A program made the position numbers and the translations under genes. A stretch of 64,000 bases of DNA, taken from Reclinomonas americana ATCC 50394 (Eukaryota > Jakobida > Jakobea > Jakobida). The notes under the pieces are model-generated. The model saw nothing but the letters and a program-made list of their open reading frames with translations, was not told where the DNA came from and made no database searches. Below, piece by piece: positions 16,668 through 25,534 of the stretch. The DNA is taken from positions 1,054,001 through 1,118,000 of the forward strand of contig PS015009.1 in the NCBI GenBank assembly GCA_048213135.1, in the 5' to 3' direction. How positions within the stretch are numbered: the first letter of the stretch is position 1; each line of letters opens with the position of its first letter.

Positions 16668-19532
16668 TTAAAACTGCGGACCCATCCCCATTCCCGGGCC
16701 ACCCCTGAAATCACCGCCACGGTTGCTGTTGTTCATCGTTGCCCTGCCTTTGCCAAAATTCTTCAGGTTGTAGGTGAAGGTGAGCATGAAATATTGCTGC
16801 AACACCTGGCTTTGTACGTCTTCGATATAAGACTCGGTAACTGTCCGCACAATGCTCTGGTTCTGTTTCAGCAGATCAAACACGGAGAGTTTCAGTTCAC
16901 CCGCATTGTTCTTCAGGAATTTTTTACCGATCGCTGCATTCCATAACCAGTAACTCTGGTTAAGACCGGCGCTTAAACCGGTATAGCTTTGATTGGAGAT
17001 GTCATTCTGTATGAACCAGCCTTTTTTGTTCAGCAGGTTCACCTGCAATGAGGTGGCCTGGTTAACATAGTTATTATTGATGGTAGTGGTGTTGATTGTT
17101 TTAGTGTTGTTGAAATTAGCTGTATACGACAGGTTGAAATCAACATACTCACTGATATTGCTCACCAGCGCCACACCACCGGTGTATACATAATTATTTG
17201 TGGTGGTTTTGCTGCCGTTCACCAGGCCCGGTAATTTGGAATAGTTGAAACCGGCTGTCAGGTTCAGCGCTGTTTTGATGAACTTCAGCGGCATGCTGTA
17301 GTTGAACAGCGTACGCAGGCTCCTGTAACCGTCCAGGTTAACCGGTTTGCTCAATTGTGATCCCTGTTTCAGCACCACACCATTCTGGATGGTGGAATCC
17401 GCTGACGCGATGTAAGTCGCGGTGGATATATAGTCACCAGCAGATTGCAGGAACAGGTTAGCGAAGAAACTCCTTCCTGTTTTTGAATTGGTATAGGTAT
17501 ACCTTCCTGAAAGCAGGTGAACATAGGATTGTTTAAGATCAGGATTACCGCTGCTCACCCTTAATGGGTTGTTCAGGTTAACCACATCCTGCAACTGTGT
17601 TACAGAAGGGAAATTGGTAGAGGCCCTGTAGAATACCCTGATGTTACTTGAGGCCGATAATTTCTTCCTCCACATGGCATTGGGCAGGAAGTTGGTGAAC
17701 GACTGGTTCACGGCTGTTACCGTAGGGAATACCCTGTCGCTTTCCAGTTTGGAATACTGGAAGTTCACACCGATTGACAGCATGGCGTCCCTGTTTTTAG
17801 ACAACCTGTAGTTAACACCTGCGTTATGCGTGGTTACAGTATTGTCGAATTTGTTGGAAAGAGAAGTGTCAAACAGGGAATACTTGGCACCATCATATAA
17901 GAAGGTCTGCTGGTTGGCTTTATTTTTCTGAACAGACGGGTTGTAATCGATTTGCAACTGGCCGAATTTACCGATAGGTTCAGTATAGGCGATGCTGCCA
18001 CCGATGGTTGTACCGGTTGTTGGGTTGTTCATCACCTGGTTTTGTGCAGAATCATTGATCACACCATTGTCGAAAAAGCGGTAAGACACATCATTCAGCG
18101 ATTCACCGTCATTCTTGCTCCAGGTCGTATTCAGGCCAATGGATAATGACCTTCCCCTTTTGGCAAACGCGTGACGGAATAAAATGCTGTTCCTGATATT
18201 GTAACCGTCCCGGTCTGTTGTATAGTTACCCAGCGATGTATTGACAGAATCATTCTCGGCGTAATAAGTTTGTGAAGAAGAGAAAGTACGTGATTTATTG
18301 TTCTGGAAACTGATGCTTGGTATTACGAACAAAGAGTTGCTGGAGTCAATTTTATATTCAAAACGCATGTTGATACGGTTGTTGGTGTTCTTGGTTACCG
18401 TATTGCTGTTTTGTGTGCTGAACAGGTTTTTGCCATTGATACCGAAGGTTTCGGTATTAACCGTTGAAGCGTTGTTGTTGGTGCTGTTGTTGAAGAAATA
18501 GCTGCCGGACACGGTCAGTTTTTTGCCCCATTTATCATTATAGTTAATACCAAAAGCGTTGGTTTTGCTGATACCGCTGGCCTGCCCTACCGAAAAGTTG
18601 TCGGTACCGCCACCGCCTCTGCCACCGCCCCTGTTACCACCTCCCCTGTTGCCACCACCGCTGCTGGTAACACCCAGCAGGTCCTGCGAACCAAAGTTTT
18701 GCTGGTTGATATTATTGAAGTTGCCTACCAGCGAAATACGCCTGTTGCCATTAAAGAAACTGACGTTACCACCCGCCGTGTAACGGTCATCTGTACCATA
18801 TCCCACGTAAGCCCTGCCGAACTGGCCGTTCTTGATGCCGGATTTGGTAACGATATTGATGGCTTTTACGCTGTTACCGTCGTCGAAACCGGTGAGCTGG
18901 GCCTGGTCGCTGAGCCTGTCAAATACCTGTATTTTATCGATCACTTCAGAAGGAAGGTTCTTGAGGGCCGCGGATGCGTCATCACCAAAGAAATCCTTAC
19001 CGTCGATCGTTACTTTCTTTACCTGTTCGCCCAGGGCGGTTACAGTGCCGTCTTTACCAACGGTAATACCCGGCAGTTTTTTGATCAGGTCCTCAGCCGT
19101 CGCGTCGGGGTTAACCTTAAACTGGCTGGCGCTGAATTCAGAGGTATCCGCTTTTTGCCTTACCGGGGGAGCCTGGCTTTTAACCACTACCTCACCCAGT
19201 GTGGCGGCAAGTTTATTCAGTGTAAAAGTGATGGGTTCTTTATTGCTGGCCTGCAGGGCTACCCGTTGCGAAATACCTTCGTAACCAATATTGCTGGCTG
19301 TAAGGGTGTAAGCACTGGCATTCAGTCCGTTAAACTGGAAATTACCCCTGGCATCGGTCACCACCAGGCGCTTATTGGCGGTATCTCTCTGGGATACCAG
19401 GCTGATGGAGGCTCCCGCTATGGGCGTATTGTCGGCCTTGTCGGTCAGGCGGCCTTTTAATGTGATGTCCTGGCTGTACGCAAAAACCGTTGCTAACATA
19501 AATAAGAGCAGGGCTGGTAATCTTTTGATCAT
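16668..19532 (-). CDS. Outer-membrane beta-barrel protein with carboxypeptidase-like and plug domains
   Basis: A 954-residue protein with signal peptide (LLLFMLATVFAYSQ), a CarboxypepD regulatory-like domain at about 25-110 (GRLTDKADNTPIAGASISL), a TonB-receptor plug at about 125-235 (LIKKLPGITVGKDGTVTALG, IDGKDFFGDD) and a long beta-barrel of the OM beta-barrel family PF14905. A Gly/Arg/Asn-rich tract (GGGNRGGGNRGGGRGGGG) near residues 290-310 is probably a surface loop. The end is again Gly/Arg-rich and closes on Phe, as in many barrel proteins. No N-terminal STN signalling domain is present. It starts the cluster: the sigma gene begins 29 bases after its stop, and a putative ECF promoter precedes it. 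Substrate unknown. Confidence 0.93.
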   Translation of the reverse strand: MIKRLPALLLFMLATVFAYSQDITLKGRLTDKADNTPIAGASISLVSQRDTANKRLVVTDARGNFQFNGLNASAYTLTASNIGYEGISQRVALQASNKEPITFTLNKLAATLGEVVVKSQAPPVRQKADTSEFSASQFKVNPDATAEDLIKKLPGITVGKDGTVTALGEQVKKVTIDGKDFFGDDASAALKNLPSEVIDKIQVFDRLSDQAQLTGFDDGNSVKAINIVTKSGIKNGQFGRAYVGYGTDDRYTAGGNVSFFNGNRRISLVGNFNNINQQNFGSQDLLGVTSSGGGNRGGGNRGGGRGGGGTDNFSVGQASGISKTNAFGINYNDKWGKKLTVSGSYFFNNSTNNNASTVNTETFGINGKNLFSTQNSNTVTKNTNNRINMRFEYKIDSSNSLFVIPSISFQNNKSRTFSSSQTYYAENDSVNTSLGNYTTDRDGYNIRNSILFRHAFAKRGRSLSIGLNTTWSKNDGESLNDVSYRFFDNGVINDSAQNQVMNNPTTGTTIGGSIAYTEPIGKFGQLQIDYNPSVQKNKANQQTFLYDGAKYSLFDTSLSNKFDNTVTTHNAGVNYRLSKNRDAMLSIGVNFQYSKLESDRVFPTVTAVNQSFTNFLPNAMWRKKLSASSNIRVFYRASTNFPSVTQLQDVVNLNNPLRVSSGNPDLKQSYVHLLSGRYTYTNSKTGRSFFANLFLQSAGDYISTATYIASADSTIQNGVVLKQGSQLSKPVNLDGYRSLRTLFNYSMPLKFIKTALNLTAGFNYSKLPGLVNGSKTTTNNYVYTGGVALVSNISEYVDFNLSYTANFNNTKTINTTTINNNYVNQATSLQVNLLNKKGWFIQNDISNQSYTGLSAGLNQSYWLWNAAIGKKFLKNNAGELKLSVFDLLKQNQSIVRTVTESYIEDVQSQVLQQYFMLTFTYNLKNFGKGRATMNNSNRGGDFRGGPGMGMGPQF

Positions 19533-19551
19533 AAGTTTCGTTTATATGGAC

Positions 19552-19582
19552 AATTAGACGATATACCATGCCAAAACTGTCG
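19552..19582 (-). promoter_or_regulatory. Putative ECF-sigma promoter, copy 1 (OM receptor operon)
   Basis: On the minus strand CGACAGTTTT, 11 bases, TCGTCTAATT, the same two blocks with the same spacing as at 15191-15221. It ends 20 bases before the receptor ATG at 19532, leaving a short leader. Together the two copies suggest that the sigma factor controls its own operon and the Spy-like gene. Confidence 0.65.
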
Positions 19583-19689
19583 GCTGTCTCAAAAGTTTTT
19601 TTATTACTATATATCCGGGGTTGTAAAAGAAATGTTAAAGACTTGCCTGTGAGCCGCTTTGGTGAAGGACAGCCCGGCCAACCCGGGGT

Positions 19690-19714
19690 TATTTACTTTT
19701 TTCCGTTAACTTGC
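19690..19714 (+). promoter_or_regulatory. Bacteroidota-type promoter before the DUF5606 gene
   Basis: A T-rich stretch (TTTACTTTTTTCC, around -33) is followed by TAACTTGC (19707-19714), close to the Bacteroidota -7 consensus TAnnTTTG. The start codon lies 22 bases downstream. Confidence 0.4.
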
Positions 19715-19736
19715 ACGCCTAAAAAATTTCGATTGT

Positions 19737-20243
19737 ATGGAATATAATAAATTGGTTTCCATCACCGGGCTGAGCGGTTTGTATGAACTGCTGTCATCCA
19801 AAGCCGATGGTGGTGTTGTCCGTTCCCTGGAAGACAAGACTTCAAAATTTGTCAGCACCCGTATTCACAATTTTTCGCACCTGGAGAGTATCGAGATCTA
19901 CACCGTGAAAGACAATGTGAACCTGGTGGATGTATTTACCGCTATGAAAGAAAGCAGTGAGAAACTGCCCGATGCCGGCGATAACAAAGCACTGAAAGCC
20001 TATTTTGAAAAAGTATATCCTGATATGGATTTTGAAAGGGTGTATACCAGCGATATGAAGAAAATGGTAAAATGGTTCGCCGTGCTTACTGCCAACAATG
20101 TTGACATTAAACTGTCGGAAGGCGCTGCGGATGAAGGCCAGGCCGAAGCCACCGCCGTTAAAGCCAAGCCTGTAGAGGCTAAGGCCGCAGCCGTAAAAAA
20201 TGCGCCTGCCAAAAAGATAAATGCTCCACGCAAGATGGCTTAA
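19737..20243 (+). CDS. DUF5606-domain protein with a basic Ala/Lys-rich tail
   Basis: A 168-residue cytoplasmic protein. Residues 1-130 carry the DUF5606 pattern common in Bacteroidota (EYNKLVSITGLSGLYELLSS, IEIYTVKDNVNLVDVFTAM, KKMVKWFAVLTANN). The last 40 residues are rich in Ala, Lys and Pro (VKAKPVEAKAAAVKNAPAKK), like histone H1-type tails, which suggests contact with nucleic acid. The domain's role is unknown. It is a single-gene unit, with a promoter-like element before it and a strong terminator after it. Confidence 0.85.
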   Translation: MEYNKLVSITGLSGLYELLSSKADGGVVRSLEDKTSKFVSTRIHNFSHLESIEIYTVKDNVNLVDVFTAMKESSEKLPDAGDNKALKAYFEKVYPDMDFERVYTSDMKKMVKWFAVLTANNVDIKLSEGAADEGQAEATAVKAKPVEAKAAAVKNAPAKKINAPRKMA

Positions 20244-20251
20244 ATAATTTT

Positions 20252-20287
20252 CCCGGGCGCTCTCCACGAGTGCCCGGGTTGTTTTTT
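20252..20287 (+). terminator. Intrinsic terminator
   Basis: Stem CCCGGGC-g-CTC / GAG-t-GCCCGGG around a 5-base loop, followed by TTGTTTTTT. Strong and correctly placed after the DUF5606 stop. Confidence 0.9.
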
Positions 20288-20316
20288 CCCGCCCCTCACC
20301 TTACCCCCTTCTTCTC

Positions 20317-22029
20317 ATGAAATATTCTGCCGATATTGAAAAGTTACCGCGTCATTATATGCCTGCGGATTTTGTGCTGAACAACTGGTCAGACCTGGAA
20401 CCTTTTTTTAAAGAATTACTGGAAAGAACTGTCAGTACAAAAGAAGAACTGGAACAATGGCTCCGCGACCAGAGTGAAGTGGAAGCCGTAGTAAATGAGG
20501 ATGCCTGCTGGCGGCAGATCCGCATGACCTGCGATACGGAGAATAAGGAACTGGAAGAAGCCTTCAATTTTTTCTGCCTCGAAATACAGCCACAGATACA
20601 ACCCTATGCAGATGCGCTCAACCGCAAACTGCTGGAACTCCCGGTTTTGGCTGAACTGGACAAGGAAAAATATCTCACCTACCTGCGCAGCGTACGCAAG
20701 AGCATTGAACTTTTTCGCGAAGAAAATATTGCTTTACAGGCCGAGCTTTCTGTTCTGCAACAGCAATACGGTGTGATCACCGGGCAGATGATGGTTACTG
20801 TTGACGGAGAGGAATATACCTTGCAGCAGGCCGCCAAATTCCTCGAAAGCCACGACCGCTCTAAAAGAGAGGAGGTATACCATAAAATACAGCAACGCAG
20901 GCTGCAGGATAAGCAACCCCTCAATGAGCTGTATTCGCAATTGGTAGAGAAAAGGAACAAAGAAGCATTGAATGCCGGTTTTGGTAATTACCGCGACTAC
21001 CGTTTCAAACAACTCGGCCGTTTTGATTATACCAAGGAAGACTGTTTTCGTTTTCATGAGGCCGTGAAACAGCATGTGCTGCCACTGGTGAACAGCATCT
21101 ACCGTAAGAAAAAAGAAAAACTGGGGTTGGATACATTGCGTCCCTGGGATATTGATGCGGAACCCGAAGGCTCTTCGCCCCTGCGTCCTTTTGCAGGCAG
21201 TAAAGAACTCATCAGCAAAACCATAGATTGTTTCCGCCAGTTGCGCCCCTTCTTCGGCGATTGCCTGGAGCGCATGCAACAGATCGGCCACCTCGACCTG
21301 GAAAGCAGGAAGGGCAAGGCCCCCGGCGGGTATAACTGTCCGCTCCCTGAAAGTGGCGCTCCCTTTATTTTTATGAATGCCGCCGGGCAGATGCAGGATG
21401 TGGTGACCATGGTACATGAAGGCGGGCATGCGGTGCATTCCTTCCTGGCGCATCACCTGGAGCTGAGCGGCTTTAAGGAATACCCCATGGAAATAGCCGA
21501 AGTAGCCAGTATGGCCATGGAACTGTTCAGCATGGACCGCTGGGATGCTTTCTTCGATAAAGAAGAAGACCTGGTAAAAGCCAAGGAACACCAGATGGAA
21601 AGGGTGATCACCATCTTCCCCTGGATCGCCATTATCGATAAATTCCAGCACTGGGTATATGAGCATCCTTCACATACGGAGGAAGAAAGAACCGCGGCGT
21701 GGACAGCCATCCTGCACGAATTCCAGGACGACGTGATCGACTACAGCGGACTGGAAGCCTACCGCAGCAATGCCTGGCAACGGCAGCTGCATTTGTTTGA
21801 AGTGCCTTTTTATTATATCGAATACGGTATTGCCCAGCTGGGCGCCATTGGTATGTGGATGCAGTTCAGGGAAAATAAGGAGAAGGCGCTGGACAATTAC
21901 TGTCATGCACTTTCACTGGGCGGCACACGTACATTACCCGAGTTGTATGCCGATGCCGGTCTGCCTTTCGACTTTTCGCCGGAAAGGATCAAACTGCTGA
22001 TGGATTTTGTAAAGAAGGAAATGAACTGA
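20317..22029 (+). CDS. M3-family oligoendopeptidase
   Basis: A 570-residue zinc metallopeptidase of the thimet oligopeptidase clan (PepF-type). The zinc motif HEGGH lies at residue 367 in VTMVHEGGHAVHSFLAHH, and the third ligand Glu is in EYPMEIAEVASMAMELF about 25 residues later. The N-terminal two thirds are helical, as expected for the channel that limits substrates to short peptides. No signal peptide, so it acts on cytoplasmic peptides. The length is normal. It stands alone after the terminator at 20252 and converges with the Fur-family gene, with one base between stop codons. Confidence 0.93.
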   Translation: MKYSADIEKLPRHYMPADFVLNNWSDLEPFFKELLERTVSTKEELEQWLRDQSEVEAVVNEDACWRQIRMTCDTENKELEEAFNFFCLEIQPQIQPYADALNRKLLELPVLAELDKEKYLTYLRSVRKSIELFREENIALQAELSVLQQQYGVITGQMMVTVDGEEYTLQQAAKFLESHDRSKREEVYHKIQQRRLQDKQPLNELYSQLVEKRNKEALNAGFGNYRDYRFKQLGRFDYTKEDCFRFHEAVKQHVLPLVNSIYRKKKEKLGLDTLRPWDIDAEPEGSSPLRPFAGSKELISKTIDCFRQLRPFFGDCLERMQQIGHLDLESRKGKAPGGYNCPLPESGAPFIFMNAAGQMQDVVTMVHEGGHAVHSFLAHHLELSGFKEYPMEIAEVASMAMELFSMDRWDAFFDKEEDLVKAKEHQMERVITIFPWIAIIDKFQHWVYEHPSHTEEERTAAWTAILHEFQDDVIDYSGLEAYRSNAWQRQLHLFEVPFYYIEYGIAQLGAIGMWMQFRENKEKALDNYCHALSLGGTRTLPELYADAGLPFDFSPERIKLLMDFVKKEMN

Positions 22030-22030
22030 T

Positions 22031-22444
22031 TTATTTACAGTCGTCGCAGATTCCTTTCACCACCACTTCCGTTTGTTTTTGCACGTAACCTTTGGGGAGT
22101 TTTACCTTAGGTACCGTCACTTCATCGAGGCAGATCGTTTTGTTGCAGTCGTCGCAAACAAAATGCACATGGTTATCGTGGTGATGACCCGCTTCGCATT
22201 CTTCCCTGCAAAGTGCGTACAGAATAGAGTTATCCGTAGTAGGAATATGATGGATGATGCCTTTCTCCACAAAGATTTGCAGGGTGCGGTACACCGTTAC
22301 CCTGTCGAAAGCGCCTTCCGTGGCTTTTTCAATATCGCCATGAGATAAAGCACCTGCGCTGCCGGTGAACAATTCCAGTATCTTTTTCCTCCCGTCGGTA
22401 ACACTGAGCTGGTTCTTCTTCAATATGTCCAGGATCGTTTTCAT
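22031..22444 (-). CDS. Fur-family transcriptional repressor (Zur/PerR/Fur group)
   Basis: A 137-residue metalloregulator. The N-terminal winged helix includes SVTDGRKKILELF and FDRVTVYRTLQIFVEKGIIHHI (recognition helix). The dimerisation part has GHHHDNHVHFVCDDCNKTICLD and ends GICDDCK, giving two CxxC pairs for structural zinc and a His-rich metal site. The ATG at 22444 is chosen (MKTILDILKK); one seven codons upstream is less likely. Sequence alone does not decide between iron, zinc and peroxide sensing; the neighbouring SCO and MerC-like genes point to metal handling. It lies 26 bases downstream of the SCO gene, so the two are probably cotranscribed. Confidence 0.93.
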   Translation of the reverse strand: MKTILDILKKNQLSVTDGRKKILELFTGSAGALSHGDIEKATEGAFDRVTVYRTLQIFVEKGIIHHIPTTDNSILYALCREECEAGHHHDNHVHFVCDDCNKTICLDEVTVPKVKLPKGYVQKQTEVVVKGICDDCK

Positions 22445-22470
22445 AACATTACATTTAATCAGCACACCAT

Positions 22471-23196
22471 TTAGTTCGGGTTGTTGTTGAACCCGTTCAT
22501 AAAGCGCTTGCTGGTGGTTTTCTCTTTCAGCAGTCCTTTGATATCGGTAAGCAGTTTTTGTACTTCATCTTCTTTCAAACCATCATATATGCCTCTCACC
22601 CGGCGTTGTTTATCAAGCAAAGCAAAAAACTGGGTATGAATGAACTCGTCGGCAATGTTCTGACCCGGAGTCGGTTTACCGTCGTCGATCATATAGCTTT
22701 GGCGGGCCATGGTATACAAAGGTTTCTTATCGCCGGTAACAAAGAACCAGTTGGGATTGTTGATGGTTTTAACGGTACTGTCCTCTTCCAGCCTGTACGT
22801 ACCGTCTGCCGTTTTTTCCAGCTTCCCGTTGATCATCTTGGCTTCGTAGGCTTTCAGCAGCGGTACCGAATCGGTCTCGGGCATGCAGCTGTGCGACAGG
22901 ATGAGGAAGCCCGGCTCATCTTTATACGCGTCAAACACCCGGCGCATATTGGCATTCATACGCGGGCAGATGCCTTTACAGGTGGTGAAAAAATACTCCG
23001 CCACGTATACTTTGCCGTCAATGTCTTTCTGGGTAAAGGGTTTGTTATTCTGGTCGGTAAAGCTGAAATCCTGTACTTTATCGTTGATTACCGGTAAAAG
23101 CGAACGGCTCATATCCTGGTCGCGGAATACAAAGAACAGGAACGCACCTACCAGTACCACACCAAATATTGCGTAAAAGACCAGTTTCCTGCTCAT
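22471..23196 (-). CDS. SCO1/SenC-family thiol protein
   Basis: A 241-residue membrane-anchored thioredoxin-fold protein. One N-terminal helix (LVFYAIFGVVLVGAFLFFVF) anchors it with the domain in the periplasm. The copper/redox motif CKGIC gives Cys73 and Cys77, and the conserved His is His187 in ADEFIHTQF, so all three family ligands are present. SCO proteins deliver copper to the CuA site of cytochrome oxidase or act as thiol reductants. The ATG at 23196 is preferred because the start 18 bases upstream would overlap the -7 box at 23212. Confidence 0.93.
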   Translation of the reverse strand: MSRKLVFYAIFGVVLVGAFLFFVFRDQDMSRSLLPVINDKVQDFSFTDQNNKPFTQKDIDGKVYVAEYFFTTCKGICPRMNANMRRVFDAYKDEPGFLILSHSCMPETDSVPLLKAYEAKMINGKLEKTADGTYRLEEDSTVKTINNPNWFFVTGDKKPLYTMARQSYMIDDGKPTPGQNIADEFIHTQFFALLDKQRRVRGIYDGLKEDEVQKLLTDIKGLLKEKTTSKRFMNGFNNNPN

Positions 23197-23211
23197 AGAG
23201 GCTATTTTTTG

Positions 23212-23219
23212 CAAAGTTA
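23212..23219 (-). promoter_or_regulatory. -7 box of the SCO-Fur operon
   Basis: Minus strand TAACTTTG matches TAnnTTTG exactly and is followed by C. It lies 16 bases before the ATG at 23196. No clear TTTG -33 element is seen upstream. Confidence 0.5.
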
Positions 23220-23289
23220 GTTAATGTTGGGGGGAAATGGAGACGGGGGTGCCGGATGCAAGATATTGGGCCATTTACCGGGAAAGGCT

Positions 23290-23297
23290 TATTTTTG
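23290..23297 (+). promoter_or_regulatory. -7 box before the MerC-like gene
   Basis: TATTTTTG fits TAnnTTTG and is followed by C. It is divergent from the SCO promoter in the same 120-base region. A TTGG around 23266 may serve as a weak -33 element. Confidence 0.5.
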
Positions 23298-23335
23298 CAA
23301 CACTGATTCAAATATTAATGACCGGGAATACAGAT

Positions 23336-23725
23336 ATGAAACTAAAGATGAACTGGGACGCCATGGGTATTGCCACTTCGGTAGTTTGTGCCATACATTG
23401 TGCTGTACTGCCCATCCTCGCTACCAGCCTGCCTGTTTTTGGGGTTGATATTGTGCACAACGGGGTATTTGAATGGGGTATGATCGCACTGGCGCTGGTT
23501 GTGGGTTCTTACGCCCTGGTTCATGGTTTTATCAAACACCACCGTTCTTATATTCCCATGATCATTTTTGCCACAGGGTTTATCTTCTTAGTCCTGAAAC
23601 AGTTCTTCCCGGCCTATGAAATTATTTTCCTGGTTATCGCTGTAACTTCCATTATCAGTGCTCATTACTACAACTATGTGCTTTGCCACAGGAGCAAATG
23701 TTCATCGCCGCATCATAAGCATTAG
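23336..23725 (+). CDS. MerC-domain membrane protein
   Basis: A 129-residue protein with four membrane helices. It starts MKLKMNWDAMGIATSVVCAIHCAVLP: the Cys-x3-Cys pair in the first helix (VVCAIHCAV) is the metal-binding feature of the MerC domain. The later helices are GMIALALVVGSYALVHGF, IPMIIFATGFIFLVL and YEIIFLVIAVTSIISAHYY; the tail is His/Cys-rich (CHRSKCSSPHHKH). MerC proteins carry Hg(II) in mer operons, but Bacteroidota chromosomal members probably move another metal; there are no mer genes here. The start is uncertain: ATGs at 23318, 23336 and 23348 are possible. Confidence 0.85.
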   Translation: MKLKMNWDAMGIATSVVCAIHCAVLPILATSLPVFGVDIVHNGVFEWGMIALALVVGSYALVHGFIKHHRSYIPMIIFATGFIFLVLKQFFPAYEIIFLVIAVTSIISAHYYNYVLCHRSKCSSPHHKH

Positions 23726-23728
23726 GCT

Positions 23729-23785
23729 TTTTTCACAGAGCTTCACAGAGAGTTTTCACAGAAGTACACGGAGTCGCCGTATGCA
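23729..23785. repeat. TTTCACAGAG repeats
   Basis: Three near copies of TT(C/T)CACAGAG in a row (TTTTTCACAGAG, CTTCACAGAG, TTTTCACAGA), then a TACACGGAG piece. The same words occur around the gap repeats at 4810-5380. This is probably a fragment of that dispersed intergenic element. Confidence 0.6.
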
Positions 23786-23853
23786 TCTCTCTGAAACGAC
23801 TTTGGGTATCTTTGTGAAAGACATATCTTACTTGTAAACACAACCTCCCGGCT

Positions 23854-24279
23854 ATGAATAAAATACCCCTGTTGCTCCTCATCTGCATAACCAGTGTCGC
23901 TGTGCAAGCGCAATCCAAAGATGAGCAGACCATCCGTAAAGCATTGTCCATACAAAACGAGGCCTGGAACCGGGGCGACCTGGAAACGTTCATGTCCACC
24001 TACCTCAACAGTGACTCACTCATGTTCATTGGCAAAAGCGGCGTTACCTACGGCTGGAAAAATACACTGGACAATTATAAAAAAGGCTACCCCGATACAG
24101 CCACTATGGGCAAACTCCGGTTCGACCTGCTGGAGTTCAAACGCTTATCACCGGAGTACTATTTCGTAGTAGGCAAATGGTTCCTTACCCGAAGCATAGG
24201 CAATGTGGGCGGGCATTTCACGCTGTTGTTCCGGAAGATAAAAGGGAAGTGGTATATCATTGCGGATCACAGTTCCTAA
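23854..24279 (+). CDS. Exported SnoaL/DUF4440-like protein
   Basis: A 141-residue protein with a signal peptide (MNKIPLLLLICITSVAVQAQ). The mature part has the NTF2-like cone fold pattern of DUF4440: DEQTIRKALSIQNEAWNRGDLETFMS at the start, then YYFVVGKWFLTR and FTLLFRKIKGKWYIIADHSS at the end. Such proteins bind small ligands or act as minor enzymes; no activity can be assigned. Confidence 0.85.
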   Translation: MNKIPLLLLICITSVAVQAQSKDEQTIRKALSIQNEAWNRGDLETFMSTYLNSDSLMFIGKSGVTYGWKNTLDNYKKGYPDTATMGKLRFDLLEFKRLSPEYYFVVGKWFLTRSIGNVGGHFTLLFRKIKGKWYIIADHSS

Positions 24280-24366
24280 TGTGCGAATATGCGGATGTGA
24301 TAATTGAGGTCGGCTAAAAAGAAAAGTTGATCCCAGTGGCCGAACAAATGGTAAATCGTAAACAGT

Positions 24367-24585
24367 TTACAGTTTCCACTTTCTCCAGAGGTATATCACT
24401 AATGCAACAAAACTCACGAGGAAAAAAGCGTAGAATAAATAGTTGGTCCAATCGGGTTTTTCAGGAAAGAAAGCATATCCCTTATAAATGCCGATGAATA
24501 CATTCAGCATCATCCACAACAATACCATGGAGATGGTTTGCATTATACGGACGAGGAAGTCCTTCGTTTCGTTTTCAATTCCCAT
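24367..24585 (-). CDS. Small two-helix membrane protein
   Basis: A 72-residue protein: a soluble start (MGIENETKDFLVRIMQ), a first membrane helix (ISMVLLWMMLNVFIGIY), a short outer loop (FFPEKPDW) and a second helix (YLFYAFFLVSFVALVIYLW) ending in basic residues. No family name recognised. It lies 27 bases downstream of nothing obvious on its strand but directly precedes the GH25 gene's stop, so it may head an operon with that gene. Confidence 0.7.
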   Translation of the reverse strand: MGIENETKDFLVRIMQTISMVLLWMMLNVFIGIYKGYAFFPEKPDWTNYLFYAFFLVSFVALVIYLWRKWKL

Positions 24586-24612
24586 TATCCTAAGCTACTA
24601 AGAATTATGATA

Positions 24613-25377
24613 TCAGCGGATGAGTAATTTGCGGAAGGCGGCACTGTCGCCGTTGAATACATTAAAGTCTACATAAGCGTCGATGCCGTTCACATGCCCG
24701 GTTTCATTGTGCTGCCACAGGTCCCAGTGGCGTTCAATGCGGGGCCTGTCTTTTACCAGGTAATGAGCAATCCACAGCGGATACTCATCAAATTCCTTTC
24801 CCAGTATATTCGTATAAAAGCCTACGTTGGTATAGATCAGCGGCCGCACTTTGTAATGCTGCTCCACCAGTTGCAACCAGTCTTTGGCCCGCTGGCGGAT
24901 GTCTGCAGCGGAAGTGCCGTTCACCGTTTCAATATCCAGCACCGGCGGCAGATCGCCTTTTTGAAGGCTTACGGTTTCAATGAAATTCTCTGCCTGTGCC
25001 TTGCCGCTTTTGCTGGCGATGAAAAAATGATACGCACCCCGGGGCATCCCTTCGCGGCGGGCATTGGCCCAGTTGCGGCGGAACGACCCGTCTACATTAC
25101 CCAGCCCCTCCGTAGCCTTGATAAAGGCAAAACCAATCTTCACCTGTTTCACCTGCATCATTTTCACTTCCTTCCAGTCAATATCATCCTGGTGGCGGCT
25201 TACATCAATACCATGAATGGAATAACTCACCGGAATATCGATCCCGAAACCCGGGTAACGCACAAACCGCGGACCGGCATAGTACCGGCCAATATAATAG
25301 GTGGCCACAGTAATGCCTGCCAGCAGGAAAAAGGCAAGTAGTATCCTGGCGAGTATATTTTTTCTTTTCCGGGCCAA
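24613..25377 (-). CDS. GH25-family lysozyme (muramidase), membrane-anchored
   Basis: A 254-residue protein with a basic start and one N-terminal helix (ILARILLAFFLLAGITVATYYI), then a GH25 domain that cleaves N-acetylmuramic acid-GlcNAc bonds of peptidoglycan. Family features are present: HGIDVSRHQDDIDW at the first strand, FAFIKATEG, GAYHFF, the catalytic Asp-x-Glu in PPVLDIET, and LIYTNVGFY with DLWQ towards the end. It is probably an anchored cell-wall remodelling enzyme of the periplasm. Confidence 0.93.
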   Translation of the reverse strand: MARKRKNILARILLAFFLLAGITVATYYIGRYYAGPRFVRYPGFGIDIPVSYSIHGIDVSRHQDDIDWKEVKMMQVKQVKIGFAFIKATEGLGNVDGSFRRNWANARREGMPRGAYHFFIASKSGKAQAENFIETVSLQKGDLPPVLDIETVNGTSAADIRQRAKDWLQLVEQHYKVRPLIYTNVGFYTNILGKEFDEYPLWIAHYLVKDRPRIERHWDLWQHNETGHVNGIDAYVDFNVFNGDSAAFRKLLIR

Positions 25378-25534
25378 TGGTGCTAAATAGCTGGTTATTA
25401 GGTTAAAATACTTTAATTACCGTGCAAATTTCTTTCAAATAGCGATACCCGTTTTATAAAATTTTGTGAAAGGGCAATATCGGCCTTTTTCACCCGTTTA
25501 CACAAACGCCCGGCCATTCCGGCCCGGCGCAACA

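Noticed and set aside
18699-19460. 253-codon plus-strand frame opposite the OM receptor gene
   Set aside because: Antisense shadow; the minus strand encodes clear plug and regulatory-like domains there.
23336-23725. Mercury resistance (mer) operon
   Set aside because: Only a MerC-domain protein is present; no MerR, MerA, MerP or MerT nearby.
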